DNA from: Jannaschia pohangensis
Lineage (GTDB): Bacteria; Pseudomonadota; Alphaproteobacteria; Rhodobacterales; Rhodobacteraceae
DNA: 64,000 nucleotides
NCBI RefSeq assembly: GCF_900113875.1
Contig: NZ_FORA01000001.1
Coordinates: 186,001-250,000 of the forward strand
Direction of reading: 5' to 3'
The notes beneath the pieces were generated by a model, which made no database searches, was not told the DNA's origin, and saw only the letters and a program-made list of their open reading frames with translations. Shown one piece after another: positions 24,544 through 34,988 of this stretch. The translations under genes and the position numbers were made by a program. Position 1 is the first letter of the stretch, and every line of letters begins with the position of its first letter.

Positions 24544-25165
24544 CGGGCTGTGCTTTGACGCCGTGACCATCGAAAAGGACGGCACGCGCCTGCTGTCGGT
24601 GTCGGCATCCGTCGCGCCGGGCGATGTGCTGACGCTGATGGGGCCGTCCGGGTCGGGCAAATCGACCTTGCTGAGCCTCGTGATGGGCGATCTGCCGCCC
24701 GCCTTCCGCACCTCGGGACGTGTCATCCTGAAGGGGCGCGACCTGGCCGGTCTGCCGCCCGAGGCGCGTCATATCGGCATCCTCTACCAGGATCCGCTGC
24801 TCTTCCCGCATCTGAGCGTGGCGGCCAACCTTGCCTTCGGTCTGCCCCGGGGCGAGAGCCGGGCGATGCGGCGCGACCTAGTGAAGACCGCGCTGGAAGA
24901 TGTTGATCTTGCAGGTTTCGGCCCCCGCGACCCCGCCACCCTGTCGGGGGGTCAGGCGGCCCGCGTGGCCCTGATGCGGACGCTGTTGTCGCGGCCCGCG
25001 GCGCTTCTGCTGGATGAGCCGTTCTCCAAACTCGACACCGGCCTGCGCGACCAGATGCGCCGCCTTGTCTTTGATCGCGCCCGTGCCGCCCGCGTTCCCG
25101 TCCTGATGGTCACCCACGACGAAGCCGATGCCGAAGCGGCGGGGGGCGAGGTCATCCGCCTGTGA
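24536..25165 (+). CDS. ABC transporter ATP-binding protein, YnjD-like
   Basis: The 209-residue cytoplasmic ATPase has Walker A GPSGSGKST, Q-loop LYQDPLLFPH, signature LSGGQAARVALMR, Walker B ALLLDEPFSKLD and H-loop VTHDEADAEA. The small size, without a C-terminal regulatory domain, matches YnjD and ThiQ-type subunits. It closes the YnjF/B/C/D-like operon. The stop codon falls immediately before the 3' end of the convergent corrinoid activase gene, with no intergenic space, so transcription of the two units could collide here. Confidence 0.9.
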   Translation: MSDGLCFDAVTIEKDGTRLLSVSASVAPGDVLTLMGPSGSGKSTLLSLVMGDLPPAFRTSGRVILKGRDLAGLPPEARHIGILYQDPLLFPHLSVAANLAFGLPRGESRAMRRDLVKTALEDVDLAGFGPRDPATLSGGQAARVALMRTLLSRPAALLLDEPFSKLDTGLRDQMRRLVFDRARAARVPVLMVTHDEADAEAAGGEVIRL

Positions 25166-27166
<2,001 letters not shown>

Positions 27167-27169
27167 GGA

Positions 27170-28156
27170 TTACGCCCGGCGACGTCCACCGCGCCGTCCG
27201 CCCGTGCGCGCGCCAGCGGCGGCGGCGGCCTGTGCGGCTTCGGCAAAGGTCGCGCCTTCCTTGACGGCGTCGAGGACACGCGAAAAGCCGATCCAGGTGC
27301 CGCCGTTCGGGTCGTGGTTCATCAGCATGTTGGCCGCGTGAATGGCCTCCATCTCGACCGACCGGACGGGGTTCATGATCGCGCTCGTCATGCCGGCGCC
27401 GATGGCCATGGGCAGGAAGGCCGCGTTGATCCCGTGGCGGTTCGGCAGGCCGAAACTGATGTTGGACGCGCCGCAGGTCGTGTTCACGCCCAATTCGTCG
27501 CGCAACCGGCGGACCAGCGTGAAGACCTGATGTCCGGCCGTGGCCATCGCCCCGATGGGCATGACCAGCGGGTCGACCACGATGTCATGGGCGGGAATGC
27601 CGAAATCGGCGGCCCGCTCCACGATCTTCTTGGCGACGGCAAAGCGGACGTCCGGGTCTTCGGAAATGCCGGTGTCGTCGTTGGAGATGGCGACCACGGG
27701 CACATTGTATTTCTTGACCAGCGGCAGGACGAGTTCCAGCCGTTCCTCCTCGCCCGTGACCGAATTGAGAAGGGGACGGCCCTCGGCCATTTCCAGCCCG
27801 CGTTCCAGCGCGCCCGGGACCGAGCTGTCGATGCACAGCGGCACATCGACCAGCGCCTGTACCCGCGCGATCAGGTCGCTCATCAACTGCGGCTCGACGA
27901 AGTTGTTATCGGCATAGCGCGGGTCTTCGGCCATCTTGTTGGTGAACACCGCGCCGGAATTGACGTCCAGAACCATGGCGCCGCAGGCCACCTGCTCCAG
28001 CGCGTCACGCTCCACGGTCGAGAAGTCGCCCACCTCAAGCTCGGCGGCCAGCTTCTTGCGGCCCGTCGGATTGATCCGCTCGCCAATGACGCAGAACGGT
28101 TCGTCAAAGCCGATGACGACCGTCTTTGACTTTGATTCCAATACGGTGCGGGTCAT
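27170..28156 (-). CDS. Methyltetrahydrofolate:corrinoid methyltransferase (pterin-binding)
   Basis: The 328-residue protein is a pterin-binding TIM-barrel methyltransferase. It carries the pterin signature VIGERINPTGRKKL, followed by MVLDVNSGAV and CIDSSVPGALERGLE. This family (CmuB, MtgA, MeTr-like) passes a methyl group from a methylcorrinoid protein to tetrahydrofolate or the reverse. A Gly/Arg-rich tail (GGRRGGRRRA) ends the protein, similar to the downstream activase. The start overlaps the MTHFR-like stop by 4 bp. The direction of flux, and the methyl donor, are not visible because no corrinoid protein or primary methyltransferase gene is in the window. Confidence 0.87.
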   Translation of the reverse strand: MTRTVLESKSKTVVIGFDEPFCVIGERINPTGRKKLAAELEVGDFSTVERDALEQVACGAMVLDVNSGAVFTNKMAEDPRYADNNFVEPQLMSDLIARVQALVDVPLCIDSSVPGALERGLEMAEGRPLLNSVTGEEERLELVLPLVKKYNVPVVAISNDDTGISEDPDVRFAVAKKIVERAADFGIPAHDIVVDPLVMPIGAMATAGHQVFTLVRRLRDELGVNTTCGASNISFGLPNRHGINAAFLPMAIGAGMTSAIMNPVRSVEMEAIHAANMLMNHDPNGGTWIGFSRVLDAVKEGATFAEAAQAAAAAGARTGGRRGGRRRA

Positions 28157-29055
28157 TCTTCATCCTTCGAATGGGCGCTGAGCCAGGTGGCCGAACTGTT
28201 GATGCCACCCAGGGGGAAAACATGGACAGAGGCAATGTTGAAGTCGGGGTTGGCGGCCTTGTGCCGCGCCAGATCGGCGGTGAACTCGGTCGGCTCATAG
28301 GGCAGGAGCAGCTTGGTCACATCCGTCGCCCGCTTTTGCAGGACGCGCAGCGACGGGCCGACGCCACAGGCGATTGCGAACTTGATCAGCGTCTGCAACT
28401 TGGCCGGACCCGCCACACCGATATGCACCGGCAGGTCGATGCCCGCCGCCTTGATCGCGTTGGCCCATTCGATGACGGGCCCCGCCTCGAAACAGAACTG
28501 CGTGGCGATGGCCATCTGGGCATCGGTCCGCTCGGAAAACTTCTGTTTCCAAAGAAGGGCTTCGTCGACGTTCTTCATGCTGCCATCGGGGTCGATGTCG
28601 CGGCTGCCCTCGGGGTGGCCCGCAACGTGCAGGCGCTTGAAGCCGTCGAAGGCACCGGACCCGAGCAAGTCCATCGAAGTGGCCAATTCGCCCCGGGGTT
28701 CCGGCACGCCACCGGCCAGCAGCAGCGCCTGATCGACGCCGGCGGCATCGCGGTAGCGGGTGACCCAATCGGTCAGCATGGCGCGGTCGGCGATGATCCG
28801 GGCCGGGAAATGCGGCATCGGCTCCATGCCCTCGGCGCGCAGGCGCGCGGCGGTGGCGACCATGTCCTCGATCGGGGTACCGTCGATATGGGCGATATAG
28901 ACGCGGGTGCCCCGGGGTAGGATGGCCGCGAAATCCTCGACCTTTTCGGCGGTGCGGGGCATCACCTCGATCGAGAAACCGGTCAGGAAGTCGGCCAGAT
29001 CCGCATCCTTGGGCGCGGTGGCGGGTTTGGGCTTCAGGAACCCCAGAATGCTCAT
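28153..29055 (-). CDS. Methylenetetrahydrofolate reductase-like protein
   Basis: The 300-residue protein belongs to the MetF-like superfamily, a flavin TIM barrel that interconverts methylene- and methyl-tetrahydrofolate. Indicators are SIEVMPRTAEKVEDF at the start, MEPMPHFPAR, the donor-site region QALLLAGG and a QFCFEAGPVIEW stretch. The start at 29055 (MSILGFLKPKP) overlaps the upstream stop in ATGA form, and the end overlaps the methyltransferase start. It would link the methyl group taken up by the corrinoid pathway to the one-carbon pool for oxidation. The sequence differs from standard MetF, so the assay of function matters. Confidence 0.8.
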   Translation of the reverse strand: MSILGFLKPKPATAPKDADLADFLTGFSIEVMPRTAEKVEDFAAILPRGTRVYIAHIDGTPIEDMVATAARLRAEGMEPMPHFPARIIADRAMLTDWVTRYRDAAGVDQALLLAGGVPEPRGELATSMDLLGSGAFDGFKRLHVAGHPEGSRDIDPDGSMKNVDEALLWKQKFSERTDAQMAIATQFCFEAGPVIEWANAIKAAGIDLPVHIGVAGPAKLQTLIKFAIACGVGPSLRVLQKRATDVTKLLLPYEPTEFTADLARHKAANPDFNIASVHVFPLGGINSSATWLSAHSKDEE

Positions 29056-29351
29056 GCTTCGACCCCTCCGGCCAGTGCCACGGTTTTCAGACGCTCGGGC
29101 GTCCATTCGGCTTCAATGGCATCGGCGCGGGCGCGGGCGATGTCGGCATCGACCCCCTCGGCCTCACCGGACGGCACCTTGCGCCAGTCCGCCAGATAGG
29201 CGTCCGTCTCCGAAGCGCCCGATCGCATGGCGGCGCGGTCGATGGCCTGCTCGAACCGTTCGCTCAGCTGGACCTTCGCGGCGCGCCGACCGCTGCCCGC
29301 GATGACCTGCGCGGGGATGTCCCGCCAATAGACGATGGTGATCTGCGTCAT
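29052..29351 (-). CDS. Small conserved 'virulence factor' family protein (PF13769-like)
   Basis: The 99-residue cytoplasmic protein begins MTQITIVYWRDIPAQVIAG and has the WRDIPAQV and DAYLADWRK segments of the short 'virulence factor' family, an uninformative name. In rhodobacteria these proteins usually sit at the head of corrinoid/folate methyl-transfer operons, as here. The start at 29351 follows GGAGGGG at good spacing. Its stop codon overlaps the MTHFR-like start codon, so it is translated together with that gene. Its biochemical role is not known; a chaperone or cofactor-related role is possible. Confidence 0.75.
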   Translation of the reverse strand: MTQITIVYWRDIPAQVIAGSGRRAAKVQLSERFEQAIDRAAMRSGASETDAYLADWRKVPSGEAEGVDADIARARADAIEAEWTPERLKTVALAGGVEA

Positions 29352-29576
29352 GGAAACCCCTCCGGCGATTGGCACGAGATATACGCGCGTCGTTTCGGCG
29401 ACGATGCTTGATGGCGACTTTCGCCCGTCCGATGGCGACACGACCCTGATATGTGACCCGGCCGCCGCGCACGAGGGGGTGCCGTCATCGAATCCTTCAA
29501 GTTGGACATGAAGAAAGCTTGTGTGAAATGCCATAGGAGCGCTAGGATACCAGCAACCATGTATACGGAGGCCTGG

Positions 29577-30728
29577 ATGCCACCGGAAGATCCGGCCGAA
29601 CGGCCCGGACCCGATGTCGGCGCGTCACGCGTCGCCGGGACCAGCGCGGTTCCTGGGCCGACTGCAAATGACCGGGCAGACCCGGCAGAGCTCTATGCAG
29701 CGCTCGATCTCGGCACGAATTCGTGCCGGATGCTGATCGCGCAACCCAAGGGCAGTCAGCTTCACGTCGTCGACAGCTTTTCCAAATCGGTGCAACTGGG
29801 CAATGGCCTCGAGGCGTCGGGGCGGCTGTCGCGGTCGTCCATGGCGCGCACCATCGGGGCGCTCAAGATCTGTCGGCGCAAGCTGGAAACCCATGACGTG
29901 CGCCGCATGCGGCTGGTCGCGACCGAGGCGTGCCGCCGGGCCATCAACTCCGCCGAGTTCATCGGCCTGGTCGAACGCGAAACACAGCTCCCCCTCGAAA
30001 TCATCCAGCCCGAGGAGGAGGCGCGCCTGGCCGTCGTGTCCTGTGCGCCGCTGGTCTCGACCAAGACGGAACAGCTTCTGGTCGTCGATATCGGCGGCGG
30101 ATCGACCGAGCTTGTCTGGATCGACCTGACCCGGGTGCCGCGCCACGACCGCTCCCGCGCGATCATGCGGCTCCATGCAGGGTTTCAGGGCGCGTCCGAC
30201 GATCCGTTTCCCCGCGCCAAGGTGGTCGACTGGATCAGCATTCCTCTCGGCGTCGCCACCCTCAAGGATCAGTTCCGCGATGTGACGGACGATGCCGCGC
30301 GCTTTGCCCTCATGTCCTGGCATTTCGAGGAGTGCCTCGCGGAATTCAGCCCCTATGCCGACGCCGAAGGCCTCGTCGATCCGGGGTTCCAGATCATCGG
30401 CACTTCGGGCACCGTGACGACCGTGGCGGCGACCCACCTGAACCTGCGCCGCTATGACCGCAACAAGGTGGACGGCCTGCGCATGACCACCGAACAGATC
30501 GACCGTGTGATCCGGGGGTATCTGGCCATGGGGCCGGACGGGCGGCGCAACGATCCCCGGATCGGACGGGACCGCCACTCCCTCATCATGTCGGGTGCGG
30601 CGATCCTTCAGGCGCTGTTGCGGGTCTGGCCGACCGACCGGCTTTCGGTGGCCGACCGGGGCCTGCGCGAGGGGCTGCTCTATGCGCAGATGTCGGCGGA
30701 CGGCGTGCTGGACGACGGACCCTACTGA
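29577..30728 (+). CDS. ppx: Ppx/GppA exopolyphosphatase family protein
   Basis: The 383-residue protein is an ASKHA-fold phosphatase of the Ppx/GppA family, which hydrolyses polyphosphate or pppGpp. It shows AALDLGTNSCRMLIA (first phosphate loop), a TEACRRAINS region, PEEEARL and VVDIGGGSTELVW (second loop), and GTSGTVTTVAA. The start at 29577 is chosen for GGAGG five bases upstream; in-frame ATG codons at 29559 and further up have weaker sites. The gene diverges from the corrinoid operon. In many relatives rlmE follows directly; here two foreign-strand genes intervene. Confidence 0.87.
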   Translation: MPPEDPAERPGPDVGASRVAGTSAVPGPTANDRADPAELYAALDLGTNSCRMLIAQPKGSQLHVVDSFSKSVQLGNGLEASGRLSRSSMARTIGALKICRRKLETHDVRRMRLVATEACRRAINSAEFIGLVERETQLPLEIIQPEEEARLAVVSCAPLVSTKTEQLLVVDIGGGSTELVWIDLTRVPRHDRSRAIMRLHAGFQGASDDPFPRAKVVDWISIPLGVATLKDQFRDVTDDAARFALMSWHFEECLAEFSPYADAEGLVDPGFQIIGTSGTVTTVAATHLNLRRYDRNKVDGLRMTTEQIDRVIRGYLAMGPDGRRNDPRIGRDRHSLIMSGAAILQALLRVWPTDRLSVADRGLREGLLYAQMSADGVLDDGPY

Positions 30729-30895
30729 CACCCGGTGTCAGACGTCAGATGCCTTTGACTTACGCGTCACAAGCCGGACCCAGAACTGGAAAATCAGCAA
30801 TGCAGTCCTTCGCACGGATCGCACCGAATGGCCGGTTCGAGCCCAAAATGTCGGATGCTTAGAAGCGTTAGGATGTCCGCTTCCGCGACCGGTGT

Positions 30896-31381
30896 CTAGT
30901 TCTCAAGCCGCATTTCCATATGGTGCTCTTTTCCGTTTGGGCCTTCGAATGCAGGTCCGCTATCGCTCATCCCAATAGCCCGATAGATTGCAATCGCTGG
31001 CGAGTTTTCGGCGTCAACAGCCAGCGTCAGAATTCGTGCTTCGGGCCATTCCGACTTCAAGTATCTGAAGGCGAGTAGAAACGCTTGGTGCCCGTAGCCG
31101 CGCCCTTGCCAAGGAATGGCGATTTTCAGCCCGTGTATAGAAACCTTGTGATCCAGAGGCGGTGAGTGCTTCCGAAATAAAGTCAATCCAACAGGCATTT
31201 CTTCAATGACAAAACATAGGCCCAACACGCGATCTTTTGGTTCGCTTTCCCAGTCTTCAATGGACTCAAGAAACGACTTGCCTAGGACTTCTTGCCGATC
31301 CGAGACTTTAAGCGTCCTAAGCGCCGCGAACTGTTTCTCGGTAAGCGCGCGAAAGTCGATAACTGAAATTTCCTGTGTCAT
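30896..31381 (-). CDS. GNAT-family N-acetyltransferase
   Basis: The 161-residue protein has the GNAT acetyl-CoA site PWQGRGYGHQAFLLAF (Q/RxxGxG/A loop) followed by LTLAVDAENSPAIAIYRAIG, the typical motif B. Its acceptor is unknown. The gene and its flanks are visibly more AT-rich than the surrounding high-GC genes, and the pair of inverted ATGTCCGCT motifs at 30873 and 31417 bracket it. These are signs of acquisition. It interrupts the space between ppx and rlmE, in the opposite direction. Confidence 0.82.
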   Translation of the reverse strand: MTQEISVIDFRALTEKQFAALRTLKVSDRQEVLGKSFLESIEDWESEPKDRVLGLCFVIEEMPVGLTLFRKHSPPLDHKVSIHGLKIAIPWQGRGYGHQAFLLAFRYLKSEWPEARILTLAVDAENSPAIAIYRAIGMSDSGPAFEGPNGKEHHMEMRLEN

Positions 31382-31604
31382 AGCAGACCAGCCAATTTAT
31401 TCGTTGGCCACCTTATAGCGGACATTTCGGTCGTCAGCACGAACGGCAGCTTCGTCCGGCACAGCAGACCTCGGCCTAGGCTTTGATCAAGGTCCGGTGT
31501 GGGTCAAGACTGTTTGACAATCGGGCCAATATTACATGATGCGTGGCGCTAATGGGATTGAGATCATCCGCTGCATCGGGGCAACGGCGCGTGAAACTCC
31601 ACAA

Positions 31605-32546
31605 CTAGCTGGGCGGCGCCAGCGCCAGATCGCCGGTGTTCGTGCGCCGCCGCGTCGGGATGTCGTGCCGGTCGATGCGCCCGTCGATGGTGTGGAACAG
31701 GTCGGTCATCATCACCGGATTGTCGAAATACCAGCTGTGCGGGCCTGCCGGCTGGCTGGCGCGGGTGTCCTCGAAATACTTGCCGCAATAGATGTCGACG
31801 GCCTTGGACGGCGCATCATCGGGCAGGCCGACGCGCCCGGCGCGCGGCGCGACCCCGACCCGTTTGATGTTCGACAGGCTCAGCACATCGTCGAAGTGGT
31901 TGTAATAATTCGTCAATCGCACACAGTGGCGATAGAGGGACGAACTCTTGGCGCTGCCTTCGGCCATGCCGCCCGCGGACACATCGGCAGCGATCAACAT
32001 GATCTGGCTGACCGACCAGTTGGTCTGGGCGATGGCGGGACGGTCGTCGGCATCGTCGAAAGCCTCGCGCACCACGAAGGCCCCCATGGAATGCGCCACG
32101 ATATGCAGGTTGATGCGGCAATCCGGGCGTTGCAGGGCGGCAAAGCTGCGAATGCCCTCATCCACCAGCCGGAATGCGGTCTGCTTGGCGTCGACCCGGT
32201 CCTCCAGATAGTTCAGCGCCGAATCTGCGCTCGGCCAGTCGAAGCTGACCACAATCCCCTGAAACCCGTTGGCCCGCAGCCCTTTGGCCAGCGCCCGGTG
32301 GCGCGACAGGACCGTGGCCGTGGAATTATTGAACCCGTGGACATAGAACACGATGTCGCCCCGGCCCACGTCGTCGCTGTCGTGCTTGCCCGCCTCGATC
32401 ACCTGGCCGACCCATTTTGCCTTGGTGATCTTCTGGTCGGGGTCCAGATCATTCGCCGCCTCGGGCACGGCCAGAAAGCGCGACGCGGCGGGCTCGTTCG
32501 TGAAACGCCCGTTCCTCAGGCCGCGAACGGAAAACACGTAATCCAT
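31605..32546 (-). CDS. Alpha/beta hydrolase (DUF900-like esterase/lipase)
   Basis: The 313-residue protein is an alpha/beta hydrolase resembling the DUF900 group. The oxyanion region is GDIVFYVHGFNNS and the nucleophile lies in VAHSMGAFVVREA. The Asp/His partners are expected in the later part, where HFDDVLSLSN and GPHSWYFD occur. No signal peptide is seen. It stands alone between the GNAT gene and rlmE with a 154-bp gap before the latter. Substrate unknown. Confidence 0.78.
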   Translation of the reverse strand: MDYVFSVRGLRNGRFTNEPAASRFLAVPEAANDLDPDQKITKAKWVGQVIEAGKHDSDDVGRGDIVFYVHGFNNSTATVLSRHRALAKGLRANGFQGIVVSFDWPSADSALNYLEDRVDAKQTAFRLVDEGIRSFAALQRPDCRINLHIVAHSMGAFVVREAFDDADDRPAIAQTNWSVSQIMLIAADVSAGGMAEGSAKSSSLYRHCVRLTNYYNHFDDVLSLSNIKRVGVAPRAGRVGLPDDAPSKAVDIYCGKYFEDTRASQPAGPHSWYFDNPVMMTDLFHTIDGRIDRHDIPTRRRTNTGDLALAPPS

Positions 32547-32700
32547 GATGAAACTTCCTTGAAACCCTGTGAACGGGTCAAGGCTAGGGCCGTCCGGGGC
32601 GCTCCCGTAAGTAAGGGTTTTACGCCTTGCGCCGTGAAATACCGGCGCATTCGGGCCATCGACCCTTCTCTCGGGCGGCGCGGCGGTCTATCTGGCCGTC

Positions 32701-33441
32701 ATGGTCAAGAAACCCACAGGCTCCAAATCCGGCAACGCATCGGGACGCGGCTACCGCGACCTGACGGTCAAGGTGAAGACGGCGCGCGGTCGCAAGCTGT
32801 CGTCCAAGCTCTGGCTGGAGCGGCAGTTGAACGACCCCTATGTCGCCCGCGCCCGGGCCGAGGGGTATCGCGGGCGTGCGGCCTTCAAGATCATGGAACT
32901 GGACGACAAATACGGCTTTCTGGTCCCCGGCGCGCGGGTCGTGGACCTGGGCTGTGCGCCCGGTGGCTGGCTTCAGGTGGCGGTCCCGCGCCTCAATTCC
33001 GACGGGGCCAACCCCAAGAAGAAGCAGGGCCGCCTTATCGGTCTGGACTTGCAGGAGGTCGACCCGATCCCGGGCGCCGAAATCCATGTCCTCGATTTTC
33101 TGGCCGAGGGCGCAGATGTGACCATCAAGGGCTGGCTCGACGGCGAGGCGGATGTGGTCATGTCTGACATGGCCGCTTCCTCCTCTGGTCACAAGCAGAC
33201 GGATCACCTGCGGATCATCGCGCTTTGCGAAGCGGCGGCGGAATTGGCCTTCGACGTGCTGTCGCCGGGCGGCACATTCGTGGCCAAGGTTTTGGCCGGC
33301 GGGGCCGAGGGCGACCTGCAAAAACGGCTGAAACAGAATTTCACCAAGGTTGCCAACGTCAAACCCGCGGCCAGCCGGGCCGACAGCTCCGAGAAATTCG
33401 TGGTGGCTCAAGGGTTCCGGGGCCGGGACACCGCGGACTGA
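32701..33441 (+). CDS. rlmE: 23S rRNA (uridine-2'-O-)-methyltransferase RlmE
   Basis: The 246-residue protein is RlmE (FtsJ/RrmJ), which methylates the ribose of U2552 in the A-loop of 23S rRNA. The SAM-binding motif is [15 protein letters not shown], the catalytic Asp lies in [17 protein letters not shown], and the catalytic Lys in [10 protein letters not shown]. The N-terminus is Lys/Arg-rich ([20 protein letters not shown]), longer than in E. coli, as is usual in rhodobacteria. It probably descends from a ppx-rlmE pair. Confidence 0.93.
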   Translation: MVKKPTGSKSGNASGRGYRDLTVKVKTARGRKLSSKLWLERQLNDPYVARARAEGYRGRAAFKIMELDDKYGFLVPGARVVDLGCAPGGWLQVAVPRLNSDGANPKKKQGRLIGLDLQEVDPIPGAEIHVLDFLAEGADVTIKGWLDGEADVVMSDMAASSSGHKQTDHLRIIALCEAAAELAFDVLSPGGTFVAKVLAGGAEGDLQKRLKQNFTKVANVKPAASRADSSEKFVVAQGFRGRDTAD

Positions 33442-33445
33442 CGGC

Positions 33446-33628
33446 TCAGGACTTGGGCGGCGTTTTCAGACGGCGCAACCGTTGCTCGTCGATCGCGAAA
33501 TCTTCGGATGGGCGACTCGGCTTGTCGTATTTGCCGCCCTCCTTTTCGGGCTTCGGCGTCGCGCCGGACGGGCCGAAGCCCTTGGTCGGGATGTCGTGGT
33601 GCGTGGTCTTACGGGGTGTGTCGGTCAT
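33446..33628 (-). CDS. Small conserved hypothetical protein (60 aa)
   Basis: This 60-residue hydrophilic protein (MTDTPRKTTHHDIPTKGFGP, then a Lys/Pro-rich middle and EQRLRRLKTPPKS end) starts after AGAGGA. It has no membrane segment and looks mostly unstructured. Its stop is 4 bp from the convergent rlmE stop. I do not recognise a family; codon use and the ribosome binding site support a real gene. Confidence 0.6.
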   Translation of the reverse strand: MTDTPRKTTHHDIPTKGFGPSGATPKPEKEGGKYDKPSRPSEDFAIDEQRLRRLKTPPKS

Positions 33629-33714
33629 CTGATCCTCTGACTGGTTCGGGGGATCAACGCGGGCGCAGGCCCAGGGTTCAAGGGGGGCGACGCATTGCCG
33701 CCCGCCCAGAGGTC

Positions 33715-34125
33715 TCAGCCGTTGACGAAGATCGCGCCGCCGACCGCGAGGACGCAGACCCAACCGGCCAGAAAGATCATGGGACGCACCGGAAACCGCG
33801 CCCACCCCGAGATCATACCGACCGCATGGGCGATTCGGAGGGCAAAGAACAGGCCGGTCGCCCAGACCGTCACCCCGTTCGAGATGCCCGCGACATGGGC
33901 GATCAGGACGACCGCCAGCATGGGCAGGAACTGCTCCAGCAGGTTCAGATGCGCGCGGTGCGCGCGGTGGACCCAGGGCCGGACATGGCGCAAATCGGCG
34001 GGCCGCACGAAGGGATCCTCGGCCCCCTCACGCGCGGGTTCCGTGTTGACGCCCACGATAAAGGGCACCCAGAGCGTCGCCGCCAGAAGTGCGGTCCAGG
34101 TCATCCACCAGAGTTCGGGCGTCAT
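33715..34125 (-). CDS. MAPEG family membrane protein
   Basis: The 136-residue protein has about four transmembrane helices and the MAPEG pattern: a first helix starting MTPELWWMTWTALLAATLWV, then RAHRAHLNLLEQFLPMLAVV (the conserved NxxE-like region is AHLNLLEQF), and RIAHAVGMISG. MAPEG proteins include glutathione-dependent enzymes; bacterial members are largely uncharacterised. The start overlaps the stop of the ArsR-SRPBCC gene by one base, so the two are cotranscribed and MAPEG should fall under the same operator. Confidence 0.82.
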   Translation of the reverse strand: MTPELWWMTWTALLAATLWVPFIVGVNTEPAREGAEDPFVRPADLRHVRPWVHRAHRAHLNLLEQFLPMLAVVLIAHVAGISNGVTVWATGLFFALRIAHAVGMISGWARFPVRPMIFLAGWVCVLAVGGAIFVNG

Positions 34126-34865
34126 CAGCCTTGCCCTCCGATCCGCGTGGGCGTGCCCGTTTCGAGCCAGGTCTTGAGACCCGATACCAGCCGCTCCCAC
34201 CCGTCGGCATAGCCTTCACCACCCTCGGGAATGTCATAATGCTCCAGCGTCAATTCACAGAAATCCGACTGCGGCGCGATCATCCAGACAAAGCGCGACA
34301 CCGGGATGCCGGGTGCCCATTGCGGGGCGAACTCCGCCTCGATCCGGGTCTTGGGCGTCTTCGATGTTTCTCGGCAGATCAGCATGTTGCTCCCGTCGGG
34401 CAGCTTGTAGACGAGCGCATCACCGTCGCGCACCGCCTCGGGGGTGAACGGGTGATAATTGGCGGCGGCATCCGCCTGGGTGAGCGCGTCCCACAGCGCA
34501 TCCTGGGTGCAGCGGATGAACGTCCGCAGGACATAGTCGGGTTTCGGGGTCATGGCAGTGCCCTCCAATCGAGCTTTCAGATCAAGCACCCCCAGGACGG
34601 CGGGTGCCACCGTGTAGGGTTCGATCCACCGCGCCATGGCTTCGGCCAGGGGAACGGCGTTGAGGTAGTGATGGGTGAACCGTCCCCGCTTCACCCGCGT
34701 CACCAGCCCCGCGTCCTCCAGCACCTTCAGATGCTTGGCCACCCCGAAGCGAGACTGGGGCAGGGCCACCTGAAGGTCGGACAACGTCTGTCCGTCCTTC
34801 TGGCGCAGGGCATCCAGAAGATCGCGCCGAGAGGGGTCGGCAAGGGCCTTGAAGACCGAATCCAT
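34125..34865 (-). CDS. ArsR-type regulator fused to an SRPBCC domain
   Basis: The 246-residue protein joins an ArsR winged helix (FKALADPSRRDLLDALRQ, LPQSRFGVAKHLKVLEDAGL) over residues 1-95 with a C-terminal SRPBCC/AHSA1-like ligand-binding domain (about 105-240: YVLRTFIRCTQDALWDALTQ, YHPFTPEAVRDGDA, DGWERLVSGLKTWLE). The SRPBCC part may sense a hydrophobic ligand. The ATG at 34865 gives a standard ArsR start; an in-frame GTG at 34895 would fall inside the operator array. It likely represses itself and the MAPEG gene, and possibly the divergent hydrolase. Confidence 0.83.
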   Translation of the reverse strand: MDSVFKALADPSRRDLLDALRQKDGQTLSDLQVALPQSRFGVAKHLKVLEDAGLVTRVKRGRFTHHYLNAVPLAEAMARWIEPYTVAPAVLGVLDLKARLEGTAMTPKPDYVLRTFIRCTQDALWDALTQADAAANYHPFTPEAVRDGDALVYKLPDGSNMLICRETSKTPKTRIEAEFAPQWAPGIPVSRFVWMIAPQSDFCELTLEHYDIPEGGEGYADGWERLVSGLKTWLETGTPTRIGGQG

Positions 34866-34879
34866 GGACCAAGTGTTAG

Positions 34880-34923
34880 GTGACTGATCGGTCACATGTC
34901 AAGACATGTGACCATCGGGTCAC
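34880..34923. promoter_or_regulatory. Nested palindromic operator array upstream of the ArsR-SRPBCC gene
   Basis: Four GTGAC/GTCAC half-sites form a nearly symmetric 44-bp array: GTGAC-N6-GTCAC at 34880-34895, a perfect 10-bp inverted repeat (GTCACATGTC and GACATGTGAC, spacer AA) at 34891-34912, and a second GTGAC-N6-GTCAC at 34908-34923. It sits 15-58 bp upstream of the ArsR start and 66 bp before the divergent hydrolase gene, where an autoregulatory operator is expected. Binding by the adjacent ArsR protein is inferred. Confidence 0.7.
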
Positions 34924-34988
34924 CTGATGGCCGCTCTTGATCTCGGGTGGGGCAACGGGTGATCTGGGGGGCGACAAGGGAGTGACGC

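Noticed and set aside
30725-30741. 17-bp palindrome at the ppx stop codon (CTGACACC-C-GGTGTCAG) as a terminator
   Set aside because: The stem is perfect but the loop of one base is too small and no T-run follows, so I do not call a terminator.
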